NCBI GenBank assembly: GCA_965213735.1
Contig: CBDCAB010000006.1
Coordinates: forward strand, 1,736,001-1,800,000
Direction of reading: 5' to 3'
DNA from: CALDTK01 sp965213735
GTDB taxonomy: Bacteria; Bacteroidota; Bacteroidia; Chitinophagales; Saprospiraceae
DNA length: 64,000 nt
In this document: piece by piece, positions 46,801 to 55,360 of the stretch
Position numbering within the stretch: the stretch's first letter is position 1
How the letters are laid out: each line of letters starts with the position of its first letter
Notes under the pieces: model-generated
The model's database searches: none
The model's input: only the letters and a program-made list of their open reading frames with translations
What the model was told of the DNA's origin: nothing
Program-made: the position numbers and the translations under genes

Positions 46801-47273
46801 GTGGCGGCTGCTGTTTTGGCGGAAGCTGCATCTGTAATGGGCTGCTGACTATCCTCAATCACCGGCACATCACAGCGCCTGGCCAGCTCCTTGGTCTTGC
46901 GCTTGTCGCCCATCTGCGCCATGGCCTCGGGAGTCGGGCCGATAAAAATTAAGCCTTCCTCCCGGCAACGCGTGGCAAATTCGAGGCTCTCGCTGAGGAA
47001 GCCATATCCAGGATGGATAGCCTCGGCACCATTTGTTTTGGCGCAAGCTATAATGGCCTCCACATCGAGGTAAGGCTTGAGCGGCTCGTCGGGCGCCCCA
47101 ATTTCGTAACTTTCATCTGCCTTATACCGGTGCAGCGAGTAGCGATCTTCACGGGTGTAAATAGCTACGGTGCGCAAATCGAGCTCGGATGCCGCCCGCA
47201 GCACACGAATGGCAATTTCTCCACGATTGGCAACGAGCAGCTTCTTGAAAGGCTTGGGGGTAGCGGTCGACAT
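43806..47273 (-). CDS. pyc: Pyruvate carboxylase
   Basis: 1155 residues from the ATG at 47273. The ORF runs 26 codons further, but MSTATPKPFKKLLVANRGEI is the normal start. Domain order is complete: biotin carboxylase (1-450; LLVANRGEIAIR, GGGGRGMR, FIEVNPRIQVEHTVTEE), carboxyltransferase (about 550-820; TTFRDAHQSLLATRMR, LRGSNAVGYKAYPDN), allosteric/PYC_OADA region, and biotinyl domain with EAMKMEST, biotin on Lys1121. It makes oxaloacetate from pyruvate and bicarbonate to refill the TCA cycle. It is divergent from the small lipoprotein at 47343. Confidence 0.97.
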   Translation of the reverse strand: MSTATPKPFKKLLVANRGEIAIRVLRAASELDLRTVAIYTREDRYSLHRYKADESYEIGAPDEPLKPYLDVEAIIACAKTNGAEAIHPGYGFLSESLEFATRCREEGLIFIGPTPEAMAQMGDKRKTKELARRCDVPVIEDSQQPITDAASAKTAAATIGYPLMVKAASGGGGRGMRVVREEAQLEAAFTEASSEALRAFGDGSVFLERFVESPKHIEVQLLGDTHGNLVHLYERDCSVQRRFQKVVEVAPCATLPHFVKQKLYDYALRLGREAGYSCAGTAEFLVDPDHNIFFIEVNPRIQVEHTVTEEVTGIDIVRSQLLICMGYRLTDDVLRIASQESIPLHGFAIQCRVTTEDPANDFKPDYGTLTAYRSASGFGIRLDAGSAYPGALISPFFDSLLVKVTAHGRTFRGAAQRLHRALREFRVRGVKTNADFLLNLLREPDFLSGNYTVDYLKKHPELFELPVRQDRGTKVLRYLAHTIVIGNPMVPAERVDKRVKLRTPKVPAAPTARPDDTSAHHGLRPQLLEHGAAAFAQHVKQEQAIFYTDTTFRDAHQSLLATRMRTHDMLAVAEAYGRDHATDLFSIEMWGGATFDVAMRFLREDPWERLRLLRQAIPHVPFQMLLRGSNAVGYKAYPDNLVEAFTERAAREGIDIFRIFDALNWVESLKPAIKTVRERTHAVAEVCLCYTADVSDPNEQKYTLEYYVDLARQLEDAGAHILAIKDMAGLLKPRAAELLIPALREAVDLPIHLHTHDTSSIQAATYLSAVNAGVDIIDCALAGMSGLTSQPNFNSVVAMFEGHERERPINLDSLNAHSQYWEAVRTYYYPFETELRSGTAEIYETEIPGGQYSNLRPQARSLGLEDRFEAVKDNYVIADELLGRLIKVTPSSKVVGDLALFMTSSELTREQVLDPNNDLSFPDSVKQLMRGDLGQAPGGFPDDLQRAVLKGEPVYTERPNAHLDPVDFEAEKLDRGLEADGIPKQLLSSLLYPQVYAEYAEFVELYGDVTPIPTPAFLYGLEPNEEIEVELERGKTIVVKYLSRTETTASGEVLVLFKLNGQTRAEVVQDLSANVTVVRNRKAEGAGEVGAPLQGAVSRVLVQQGQQVEQGDPLFVLEAMKMESTVTAPQAGEVKEVVLGPKSLVSVGDLVVVVG
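46813..46826 (+). repeat. GNAA-loop 14-mer, copy 12 (N=G)
   Basis: Exact copy, antisense in the biotin carboxylase part of pyc; the coding strand reads A-S-A-K-T. Confidence 0.8.
47035..47048 (+). repeat. GNAA-loop 14-mer, copy 13 (N=C)
   Basis: Exact copy 209 bp from copy 12, antisense in pyc; the coding strand reads A-C-A-K-T. Confidence 0.78.
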
Positions 47274-47342
47274 GGGCGAAAGATAGTTGTGAGGGCGCCG
47301 CTGAGAAGGCAGCGTTAAACCTGCTTCACGCGTTTGGTGGCT

Positions 47343-47843
47343 ATGCTCCAAAATCTTCTACTCGCCTGCGGGCTGATGGCTACACTAGCTGCTTGTACCT
47401 GCCAAGATGATATGGATTCAATCCCTTACGTCGAATTAAACTATACAGCAGTTTGTGCTGATTCGACGCAGTATGAAAATTTAAATATTGAGCTCTCGGA
47501 GCAGTCGCTAGAAGGTGCTTACGTTATTACTGGGCGGACTGCTTGTGGCTTTGCCGGCTGTAGCGAGCAAATGGTGCCGGTAGAGGTCGGGACTGCCATT
47601 TCACCTGATTTGGTGCTCGCAGCTGATGGTCAATTACTCGTGGCTGCAGTGCTGCAAAACCTGACGACGTGGCGCCTTTCAAATAGCGATGATCAAAATC
47701 CACAGCGTACTCTCATCCTCGAGAACAGCAGCAACAAAGACCTGACGGTGGCTTACACCATTTTTGCAGCTGGGCCTTGTCGACTCGTGCTGTCTGACGG
47801 TGCGCAGAGTTCGACTACTTACACGCGCCTGCTCAACGACTAG
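47343..47843 (+). CDS. Small lipoprotein of unknown function
   Basis: 166 residues from the ATG at 47343; TTG and GTG codons just upstream are also in frame. A lipoprotein signal peptide ends at ATLAAC. The mature part is beta-rich with several cysteines (TACGFAGCSEQM, AGPCRLVLSD) and no family motif I recognise. It is divergent from pyc and 36 bp upstream of the propeller/barrel protein on the same strand, with which it may be cotranscribed. Confidence 0.7.
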   Translation: MLQNLLLACGLMATLAACTCQDDMDSIPYVELNYTAVCADSTQYENLNIELSEQSLEGAYVITGRTACGFAGCSEQMVPVEVGTAISPDLVLAADGQLLVAAVLQNLTTWRLSNSDDQNPQRTLILENSSNKDLTVAYTIFAAGPCRLVLSDGAQSSTTYTRLLND

Positions 47844-47879
47844 AAGAAATTATAGGAGAATTGTTTGCAATTTGCAGCC

Positions 47880-50798
47880 ATGAAAGTGGTGCATGCAGCA
47901 ATAAGTGTAGGTTTACTTTTAGGCTTGAATGTTTGCGTATTTGCCCAAGATTTCGGAGGTCTTCCAGGCACCTTAGATTGGCAAATTATTCGCGGCGATT
48001 CAGTTCGAGTTATAACTACTCCAGCAACCGAAGCATTTGCTAGTCGCGCTTTAGCACTCGATGAGGCACTTATAGATTTGCGGCCTATTTCTTTGGGTAG
48101 CCGCATCGAGCCTATTGACGTGGTGGTACAGCCGAGCACGGTGATTGCGAATGGATTTGTTGGCCTCGAACCCTACCGCAGTTTTCTCTACGCTACCCCA
48201 CCCCAGCAGCAGACAGTGGTGAGCAGCAATGCGTGGATCGATGCGCTGGCTGTTCATGAATATCGGCACGTTGAGCAGTATAATAATCTAAATCGCGGCT
48301 GGACGCGGGCTTTTGATTTTGTCTTTGGTGATGGCGGTCGCTCGGTGCTGCAAAGTCTGAGCACGCCCACCTGGTTTTTCGAGGGAGATGCTGTCTATTA
48401 TGAGACTGCGCTCACCTACGCGGGTCGAGGTCGCACGCCTTCGTTTACAGCTTTGCAGCGGGCCTTGGCGCAGGCGGAGGTGCGGTATCCTTACCTCAAG
48501 GCACGCAATGGCAGTTTGCGAGATCGTGTGCCTGATCGCTATCCGCTGGGCTTTGCACTCGTGGCTCATGGGCGGCATGCCTACGTTGATCCATGGCCGC
48601 AGGTGATTCGTGATGCGGGGAATTTTTGGCCGCCCGTTTTTCCTTTTTCGCTTTCGCTAAAACAAGCTACACGTCATCATACTCCGAGCTTTTACCGGGC
48701 AACATTTGATAGTCTAAACAGTGTGTGGCGGGCACAAATGGCAGCTCGGACGCTCACTCCTCACGCATCTCTTACCCTTACGGGAAAACAGCTCACACGC
48801 TACCAAACACCTCTCCCTATAGATGATGCGGGCAGCTATGTGGCAGTGCGGCGCTCGCAAACTCGAATTGCTGAGCTCGTAAGGCGAGATAGTGCAGGAA
48901 ACGAAGAGGTACTCACCCCGCTCGGCGTCAATGTCGATGGCTCGTTGAGCTATGCCGCTGGGCAGTTGGTGTGGACGCAGCTGCGCCAACTTCCGCGTCG
49001 CCCAAACGAGACCTATTCTGTGGTGATGCGCCACGACATGATAAGTGGCCGAACCGTGCAGCTGACGCAACGAAGCAAGTATTTCAGCCCAGGACTCAGT
49101 GCAGATGCTACACGTATTGTCGCAGTGGAGCAGCTGGTTTCGGGCAGTTCGGCGCTCGTGGTGCTTGATGCACAATCGGGTGCTGAGTTGCACCGCTATC
49201 CGGTCGCGTTCGACTTAGTTGCCTTTCCTCGCTACACCGCGGATCCAGAGCAAGTGGTGGCCCTGGTGAAGCAAAACGGTTGGCTGCAGTACGTTAAATT
49301 CGATATTGATGAAGCTGCTGGTGGTCTGCGCACCACTGCCCTAACTTCTCCGACGCGTCATACATTAGGTCCGCCTTATCCGCATGGAGAATATGTTTAT
49401 TTTGATGCGAGCTATAGCGGTATTGATAATATTTATCGTGTTCCTCTTGCTGGGGGAAAGATCGAGCAGCTGACTGAAGTCGCTGTGTCGGCGAGTATGC
49501 CTGCTACAGATGGTGAGCGACTGTATTTTGTGGAGGTTGAGGCAGATGGCGACCCGATAGCGCTGCTGATGCAGCCGGATTGGCTAGGCAAGCCGTTAGA
49601 TGAGGTCACCGAACTTGCCTTCTTATCTAAATATGATCATCTTTTAGTGGGTGGGGCGGCTGAAGCATTTCGCAATAGCTTTTACGATGCTTCTCCTTCC
49701 ACAGGTGATCTTTTGCTGCAGCGCACTAATCAAAATGTAGATACTTCAGTTACAGCTGAAGCGTACGGCGGCTTTTTACGAGGATTTTCGTTTTATACGC
49801 TGCAACCACTGGTCAATCTAACGGAGAGTTCCTTGACGCTGATTGGCGGGAATATTCTTGCCGATGTACGTGCCGAGGTGACCGCTGGCTACAACCTTAA
49901 CGAGCAGCGTGGCTTTGGCGAGGCTTCTGTGACTGTGGCACGCACCTGGCCCTGGATAAGCGCTGAAGTCGGTATTGCAAAGCGCGCTTTCAATCGCTTT
50001 GGCACGGTAGGAGATTCCTCCGCGTTTATCGAGTTGGTGGAATTTGAGCAGCGAAGGGTGGGCCTACTACTCGAAGCCCCTGTGCAGCAATTAAATGGCG
50101 CCTATACAATGTCTTTACGTCCAAATCTTGGCCTTAGGTATTACGATTTTAATGCGCCTTTAGCAGATCAGCGCGTTCCACTAGATGGATCTATGGTTGC
50201 TGCATCGTTAGGTTTGAGATTTCAGTATTTACGTCAGCTTGCGCCAAAACACATTACTCCTCGCGGCGGCTTTACGTTTGATGTTGATTATCACCGAGCT
50301 TTGGGTGCAGCAAGCGCTAGCCAGATGACTTCGAATGTGGGGTTATTTCTGCCTGGCGTGGTACGGTCGCACAGCATTTTGCTACAAGCTCGGGCACGCG
50401 TTGAGGCTGCAGATAACGCTTATCAGTTTGCTGATTTTGTTCGCTATGCGCGAGGCGTAGACAAACCCTTTAGTGATTGGGCTACTGGGCTTTCTCTTGA
50501 TTATTTTTTCCCGCTTCTCTACCCCGACAGAGGCATTACCGGCCTTATCTACGTGAAGCGCCTACGCGCTACGTTGTGGGGTGATATTACGCAGCTAAGG
50601 CTTCCAGATTTTTTCAGTGATCGGAGTGAGCGGCTGTCGAGTGTGGGTATAGATCTACTCATGGATGCTACATTTTTGAATTTGATTGATGTTCCGGTAG
50701 GTGTTCGGGTGCCATATGTGTTGGAGGGTAGTCGGTTTAGTGGGGGTGATGCTAGTGGTGTGCAGGGGGTGCAGGTTTTGGTGGCTTTGCCTTTTTAG
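47880..50798 (+). CDS. Outer-membrane protein: HExxH domain, beta-propeller and C-terminal barrel
   Basis: 972 residues from the ATG at 47880; a TTG five codons earlier is unlikely. A signal peptide ends at VFAQ. An N-terminal domain has the zinc motif HEYRH near residue 127 within ALAVHEYRHVEQYN and a possible third ligand in FFEGDAVYYE. Residues about 300-600 read like a WD40/TolB propeller (KYFSPGLSADATRIVAVEQ, SPTRHTLGPPYPHGEYVYFDASYSGIDNIYRV). The last 330 look like an outer-membrane barrel with alternating strands ending in a C-terminal Phe. A membrane-bound peptidase is a possible role; the family is not one I can name. Confidence 0.75.
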   Translation: MKVVHAAISVGLLLGLNVCVFAQDFGGLPGTLDWQIIRGDSVRVITTPATEAFASRALALDEALIDLRPISLGSRIEPIDVVVQPSTVIANGFVGLEPYRSFLYATPPQQQTVVSSNAWIDALAVHEYRHVEQYNNLNRGWTRAFDFVFGDGGRSVLQSLSTPTWFFEGDAVYYETALTYAGRGRTPSFTALQRALAQAEVRYPYLKARNGSLRDRVPDRYPLGFALVAHGRHAYVDPWPQVIRDAGNFWPPVFPFSLSLKQATRHHTPSFYRATFDSLNSVWRAQMAARTLTPHASLTLTGKQLTRYQTPLPIDDAGSYVAVRRSQTRIAELVRRDSAGNEEVLTPLGVNVDGSLSYAAGQLVWTQLRQLPRRPNETYSVVMRHDMISGRTVQLTQRSKYFSPGLSADATRIVAVEQLVSGSSALVVLDAQSGAELHRYPVAFDLVAFPRYTADPEQVVALVKQNGWLQYVKFDIDEAAGGLRTTALTSPTRHTLGPPYPHGEYVYFDASYSGIDNIYRVPLAGGKIEQLTEVAVSASMPATDGERLYFVEVEADGDPIALLMQPDWLGKPLDEVTELAFLSKYDHLLVGGAAEAFRNSFYDASPSTGDLLLQRTNQNVDTSVTAEAYGGFLRGFSFYTLQPLVNLTESSLTLIGGNILADVRAEVTAGYNLNEQRGFGEASVTVARTWPWISAEVGIAKRAFNRFGTVGDSSAFIELVEFEQRRVGLLLEAPVQQLNGAYTMSLRPNLGLRYYDFNAPLADQRVPLDGSMVAASLGLRFQYLRQLAPKHITPRGGFTFDVDYHRALGAASASQMTSNVGLFLPGVVRSHSILLQARARVEAADNAYQFADFVRYARGVDKPFSDWATGLSLDYFFPLLYPDRGITGLIYVKRLRATLWGDITQLRLPDFFSDRSERLSSVGIDLLMDATFLNLIDVPVGVRVPYVLEGSRFSGGDASGVQGVQVLVALPF
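50237..50250 (-). repeat. GNAA-loop 14-mer, copy 14 (N=C)
   Basis: Exact copy, antisense in the propeller/barrel gene; the coding strand reads Q-L-A-P-K, the second of the frames used. Confidence 0.78.
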
Positions 50799-50845
50799 CA
50801 TTTGTGTCGTCTGCCGGAACGAAAAAATTTTTGAACCCGCAAGCA

Positions 50846-51580
50846 TTACTCCTCGCTAAACATGTTATCCGGCATCGGCACAATTTTAACGTGCTGTACA
50901 GCGAGGGTATCGTCGGTCAGGTCGAGACGTTCGAACCAGGTTAATGTAAGATGGGCTGTGTCCCCGCGGACATCGCCATCACCATGCGCCCACTTGTCAT
51001 CACAATCATCGTTAATTGGCATGTAGCCGAAGAGAAATGAAAAAGAATCTTGGTCATAAAAGCCAAAGCGACCGCTACTGGTAGACATGTCTATAAAACC
51101 TCCCTCTTGAGAGACGTTTGGGTTTAAGTCTTGACAACTTGGGGGAGTGAAGGGGCGACTCGCTGTGCTGCCGCCTAGCAAGCCTATTGCAGAAAAACCC
51201 CCTGCAAAACTTCCATTGCTAGGTGAATTTTGTCCGAATTGATTTTGCTTATCAAGATAAAACTTCAACGTATCTGACGGCCAGTATTCAGGCACCCAAT
51301 CGAAGAATGCGAGATAAAGCTTTATATGCATAGTATCTTTCGCGGTAAATTTTGCGCATAATTTGCCACCTTTACCAAATTGCCGATATCCCGCAAAAGT
51401 ATTACAGATGGTACAAGGACTGTTTCTATCCAGGCGATAGTATGCTGGGTTATCAGCATTACAAATGCTCCATTCGTACAAGCCATTTTCATCGACTGGT
51501 CCTCTATCGTCATCTTTTTGACAAGAACTTGCGAAGGCAAGGTAGATAGCAAGAGTTGTAAACGCAAGCAATCTAATCAT
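50846..51580 (-). CDS. Lipoprotein of unknown function
   Basis: 244 residues. A lipoprotein signal peptide ends at FASSC and is followed by an acidic stretch (QKDDDRGP). The mature part has six or more cysteines, glycine/serine-rich loops and acidic patches (NDDCDDKWAHGDGDVRGD), with no known motif. It overlaps the upstream sorting-domain ORF by 8 bp on the same strand. It lies at the edge of the AT-rich accessory zone. Confidence 0.65.
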   Translation of the reverse strand: MIRLLAFTTLAIYLAFASSCQKDDDRGPVDENGLYEWSICNADNPAYYRLDRNSPCTICNTFAGYRQFGKGGKLCAKFTAKDTMHIKLYLAFFDWVPEYWPSDTLKFYLDKQNQFGQNSPSNGSFAGGFSAIGLLGGSTASRPFTPPSCQDLNPNVSQEGGFIDMSTSSGRFGFYDQDSFSFLFGYMPINDDCDDKWAHGDGDVRGDTAHLTLTWFERLDLTDDTLAVQHVKIVPMPDNMFSEE

Positions 51581-52001
51581 GGGTACTTAGCACCAGGCCG
51601 TTTTTGATGAAAATTTGCTGCGCGGATATAAGCCTACCAAGCGCGTCATGCTTGGTCATGATGAATACTCCATCCGAAACGCTAGCATACACATTGTCAG
51701 CACTATAAGAGCCTTTAGCTACTATGCGGCCCATCATGTCATACAGAGCATATCTTTCTACCTCAGCATCAAGGGTAAGAGATTCGATAATCACATCATT
51801 GCATTCAGGATTGTCCTCATCATTGGCTAGCCAACCCATTTCAGGAAGGGTACTCGATGTATGAGGACTCGTATCAAAATTATTGTTTGTCAAGAAGCTG
51901 ATAACTGATTGGGCCATAGTGGAAGAAGGGGCAGCTGGAGTATACGATGCGTAAGAAAAACTCGCACCATCTTGGCTACAGATAGGAGAATGGCTCGACA
52001 T
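51573..52001 (-). CDS. Short protein with a T9SS-type sorting domain, possible remnant
   Basis: 142 residues. The first 60 are low-complexity Ser/Thr/Asn-rich, with no signal peptide. The last 70 (VERYALYDMMGRIVAKG, VSDGVFIMTKHDALGRLISAQQIFIKNG) follow the pattern of a T9SS type A sorting domain. Such a domain without a passenger or export signal makes little sense alone, so this may be the 3' end of a larger gene whose rest was lost; the frame is closed by a stop five codons upstream of the start. It overlaps the next gene by 8 bp. Confidence 0.5.
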   Translation of the reverse strand: MSSHSPICSQDGASFSYASYTPAAPSSTMAQSVISFLTNNNFDTSPHTSSTLPEMGWLANDEDNPECNDVIIESLTLDAEVERYALYDMMGRIVAKGSYSADNVYASVSDGVFIMTKHDALGRLISAQQIFIKNGLVLSTHD

Positions 52002-52799
52002 GTGAACGATTTGCTAAAGATATGCTAAATAGCTTAGACTCGTTCACATTCACTTAAAGAAATAAACTTATTAGCTAAGGATTTAACATCTAAGACATTG
52101 AGAATCAAGTAATTAATAAAGCTTTCGGATTGTGGAGTTGTAGATCTGCAATTATGCAATTATGCATTTATAAATTCATACCACTACCCTATCTTAATCT
52201 CTCTTCGATGAGTTGCCAATACCTTCTTCCATAGGAATACTACCCTTTGCAGCATACTTGCACGGCACAGAGCGAATACAGTGTAAAGATGGCGGCCTGG
52301 ATGAGCCTTGCGCGTGGTGCGTGGTTTAATATAGCAGTCGCGCATTGCAGAGGATGACGAAGCAAGCTGCTGTTAGAGCGAGATTCGTATAACCTGTTGC
52401 TAACCCACAATACAGTGGTCTTCTACGACACGGATGTCTAAGGGTAGGCAGACCTCAGTGTAAGGAGATGTTGAACCACCACAGCATCAAGACTGTGGAG
52501 CGTTGAACGCATGTGGACTGTAATTAGAAGGTGTGGTGGCTGCTGGAGCGGCTATGTAGTTGCGCTAAGCCAGCTGCAGCGTAGGAAAAAGCCTGATCAG
52601 CCTCCAATTGCTTGTACTACACTATCTTCGACCCAGGAGCAAAAGTACCTTAGCTGTTGCGGGGCCCTGGTCTGGGATATGGGTCAAGCGAGCGCACGTG
52701 TGTTAGAGATGGGTGTACGTGCAACTGAGGTGCTTAGGCTAATTTGCAGTTGCACGCGTGCGCAAAACTGATTAATGATTAATATCAAAGATATAACAC
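52002..52799. other. Gene-poor region, 798 bp
   Basis: No convincing gene. The first 200 bp are AT-rich, the rest mixed. An 86-residue ORF at 52511-52771 lacks any motif and has an odd composition, so I leave it out. A 10-bp inverted repeat lies at its right end just before mntA. Probably decayed accessory DNA. Confidence 0.5.
52718..52756. repeat. Perfect 10-bp inverted repeat
   Basis: CGTGCAACTG and CAGTTGCACG, separated by 19 bases, 43 bases before the mntA start. It could be a hairpin or a protein-binding site. It has no T-run after it. Confidence 0.5.
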
Positions 52800-53099
52800 A
52801 TGCTTGAACAAGGCGAAATAGTTTCATTTCTACGAGAGAATAAAGACAAATTATTCTCTGATTATGAATTGGTTAAGATCGGGTTGTTTGGTTCTTTTGC
52901 AAGAAATGAAGGAACAGAAAATAGCGATATTGACCTCATAGTTGAATTTCGACCGAATACTAAAGATTTATTTGAAAAAAAGTCAGAGATAAGAAGCTTA
53001 GTCGCCAAGAGATTTAACCGAAAAGTAGATATTTGTCGAGAAAAGTACATCAAGCCATATCTCAAACCTTTAATCCTGAAATCTGTGATTTATGTCTGA
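52800..53099 (+). CDS. mntA: MntA-type nucleotidyltransferase (HEPN/MNT antitoxin)
   Basis: 99 residues, AT-rich. The nucleotidyltransferase core is complete: GLFGSFARNEGTENSDIDLIVEF, with the G-S at 31-32 and the D-x-D at 43-45. In HEPN/MNT modules this protein adds AMP groups to the HepT toxin and so disarms it. Its 3' end overlaps the ATG of the HEPN ORF by 8 bp, the usual arrangement. It differs in composition from the GC-rich neighbours, suggesting transfer. Confidence 0.88.
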   Translation: MLEQGEIVSFLRENKDKLFSDYELVKIGLFGSFARNEGTENSDIDLIVEFRPNTKDLFEKKSEIRSLVAKRFNRKVDICREKYIKPYLKPLILKSVIYV

Positions 53100-53432
53100 T
53101 AAAGATTTAGCCAACTTGTTAGCGAAATAGAAAGCTGTTCAAAAATTGACAAATTTTGTGAAGATATTTCTGATGCAGATCACTTATTCGCAGATGAGAA
53201 GACATTTGATGCTGTCCTAGTGAATTTTCTGATCATGGGCGAATCAGTTGCAAAATTAAGTGACGGATTAAAAGAACGACAAACTCAAGTAGCTTGGACA
53301 AAAATAAAAGGGTTAAGGAATATTGTCGCTCACGATTACTTTGGAGTTGATGCTGAGGAAGTCTGGCAAATTATAAAAAACAACCTTCCTGAATTAAAAA
53401 CAGAAATCAAGAAGATTATCAGAACACAATGA
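53092..53432 (+). pseudogene. hepT: HEPN toxin (HepT-like) with an early frameshift
   Basis: The ATG at 53092 reads MSDK and then hits a stop after 12 codons. From 53103 another frame reads RFSQLVSEIESCSKIDKFCEDISDAD and continues to 53432 with the HEPN motif R-N-I-V-A-H (Rx4H), LNNLPELKTEIKKI-type ending. Joining M-S-D-K to R-F-S-Q gives a normal N-terminus, so a single-base loss or gain near 53103 breaks the gene. The only start in the second frame is a GTG at 53220, which would drop the first helix. Either the toxin is dead, or frameshifting or a sequencing error is involved. Confidence 0.75.
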
Positions 53433-54062
53433 AAATTGTACCAAAGGTGGTGTAGAAGGTTCATAGCGTCTATGCGCCGGTATGGTATTGGTAAAAACAA
53501 TCAATAGTCTTCACAAGAAAAAGAGTTGTATTTGGTGCTAAAATTTGGTTGATCTCCTCTTTATACTGAAATTATTGGGCTTAAGCCGTGGGGTTCGCTG
53601 CAATATACATACTGCGCTAGTGGCTGCTGGACGTGGTACGCGGCATCCCAACGCTAAGCATTACCGATCGTGAGCGCATGGAAGTGCTTCTGGCTAAAAA
53701 CTTAACGACAGAGAAAGGGGTAGGCGTGGTGAGGTGTGTATCAAAGCTGATGTAGCCGTCAAAGTCTCGGACGTAGCGCTAGATGCCACTGCCTTTGCTG
53801 TAAGAGCTTTCGGCGCGTGGACCGTAAACGAACGATGGTTTGATGTCCGCTGCCTTGCCAGGACTTACGAATCAAAATTTATGCTGATATTCAATGAGTC
53901 AAGTGATACGCTAGAACAGCCACCCCCAGGCGGTAGCCAAAAAAATGCCACTTGTTCCTCTATTGAGAAAGGACACCCGATAATAGGTGGTTTTTGATAG
54001 GCAAGTCCTAGGCAGACCCCCACGCAGGTGTTCTGCTGAAGCTTGAATACTGAATTAGTCTT

Positions 54063-54108
54063 GGCTCCTCCGTGCGAGCTCTCCGCGTCCCTCCGTGTGA
54101 GAGGCGGC
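54063..54108. repeat. CTCCGTG-rich direct repeat, copy 1
   Basis: GGCTCCTCCGTGC, then further CTCCG words and GTGTGAGAGGC. The partner at 54247 starts with the same 13 bases and ends in GTGGGAGAGGC. Confidence 0.45.
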
Positions 54109-54246
54109 ATATACACCTCGGGCTTGATATACCTGAACCGTCGCTTCTACTGACATGCATCAGGATCTGCGGAGGACGGGGATTTGTGTAGCTGTTTGCT
54201 TTCCGGGGAAGCAACGGTTCTCACTCCTAGGTTGTAGCCACGCGAT

Positions 54247-54300
54247 GGCTCCTCCGTGCCTCCTCCGTGCTAACTCACCGCGCCCCTTCGTGGGAGAGGC
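54247..54300. repeat. CTCCGTG-rich direct repeat, copy 2
   Basis: Second copy, with an extra CTCCTCCGTGC inside. Origin unknown; it is not like the tracts at 38.5 kb. Confidence 0.45.
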
Positions 54301-54851
54301 ATCTTGAAAGGCGGTATTTCGCGGATGCCCACGGAGGCGCTACGCTTTGGGCACGGAGAGTGACGGAGCTGCTATGCTTAGTTCCTCGTACGGCAGCTTC
54401 AGGGGCAGTAATGCCCCCTTTTACAGAGAGGTAAACTTTGTGCTCGGGGTCTATTAGAAAGACGCTACCGCCCTGGGTGATGTAGGGCAGATTATGCGCT
54501 TGCAACATTGCGCGCGCTTTTTATGATGATGTAAGGTAAAATGACAAGATACACATAGGAGAGTCGTGCTCGAAGGAGCGGCGTATGCTAACAGTTGCCT
54601 CCCGCACCTCGAGTGTACTCCCTGCAAATTCTACAGGGTAGGACAGCCCAGTCTCTTCGAAAATAAGCTTGAAAATTCATCTTGAAGGCTACAGATCGTT
54701 CGCCTAAAGGCCAATTTCGCCTGTTGTACGAGATCTATCATTGTGCAAAGTTAGCGTGGTTGCCAATTTTTGGAAATAATTCTAGAAATGGGAAAGGTTG
54801 CCATATTGGGAATGTGAGGTTGTGGGCTACAGGATTATCAGATGTTGAAGT

Positions 54852-55124
54852 TTACAATTGTGCTTTCGCAATAGCGCTGCTAGCCTTCTTATTGTCAATG
54901 TTCTTCTTCTCGATAACGGGGTAATAGCTCGACTGCGGTTTAAGGGTGTAGCCGAGTACCTTCTTGAAGAGGTCTTGCAGGAAGCCATACTGGTACTGCT
55001 CCTCCTTCATGCCGCGGATGCGATCGCGCGGGGCTTAATCGGCAAAGTGCGCCTCAAACCGTTCATAGGCCGCCCGACACGCTGCCCCATCGATAGCGGC
55101 CAGGTGCCCGCGAGGTTCAAACGT
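54852..55124 (-). pseudogene. Remnant of an Eco57I-type restriction-modification enzyme (N-terminal part)
   Basis: On the minus strand one frame between stops at 55125-55127 and 54852-54854 reads a segment ending AYERFEAHFAD, then TAA (55035-55037), then APRDRIRGMKEEQYQYGFL and QDLFKKVLGYTLKPQSSYY, VIEKKNIDNKKASSAIAKAQ. The second part matches the N-terminal region of large class I SAM-dependent restriction-modification enzymes of the Eco57I/type IIG kind (R-I-R-N-S-K-E-E-Q-F-Q...L-G-Y-T-L-N-P, E-x-K-N...D-x-K-K-A-D-G-A-I). It has no start codon, an internal stop and no methylase domain, so it is a fragment. It shows an earlier defence gene was lost here. Confidence 0.7.
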
Positions 55125-55360
55125 CTAAATTGAGCTACTGACCATGCTAAACAGGAAAATACGAATTTGGCTAGCTATGCTAGCAACTTTGGGTCGTGGT
55201 GCTAGTAGGTTGGGGTACACAAAACTTTGCCTCTAAACTTTATCGCAATCCCATAATTAGCGTAAGGTAGCGCAACTGAAATATGCCTTATAAGCACGAA
55301 CGTTCTCAAATTAAACCACCTCTCCTAAACATGCCAGCTCTCCCCTTAATCCTATAGGAT

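Larger units (their letters stand above)
53433..54851. other. Gene-poor region, about 1.4 kb, decayed accessory DNA
   Basis: No intact gene recognised. A short minus-strand ORF at 54275-54508 (starts MLQAHNLPYITQGG) may be a fragment of a coding region, but I cannot name it. Two direct copies of GGCTCCTCCGTGC with similar flanks lie at 54063 and 54247, and the complementary word occurs at about 54330-54370. The region separates the HEPN/MNT pair from a restriction enzyme remnant, so it looks like a graveyard of inserted genes. Confidence 0.5.

Noticed and set aside
52511..52771. 86-residue ORF in the gene-poor zone
   Set aside because: No motif, unusual composition and no promoter or partner; it is probably chance.
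54275..54508. 77-residue minus-strand ORF
   Set aside because: The first 30 residues look protein-like (LPYITQGGSVFLIDPEHKVYLS), but the rest runs through CTCCGTG repeats and I cannot link it to a family. Left as a remark in the region entry.
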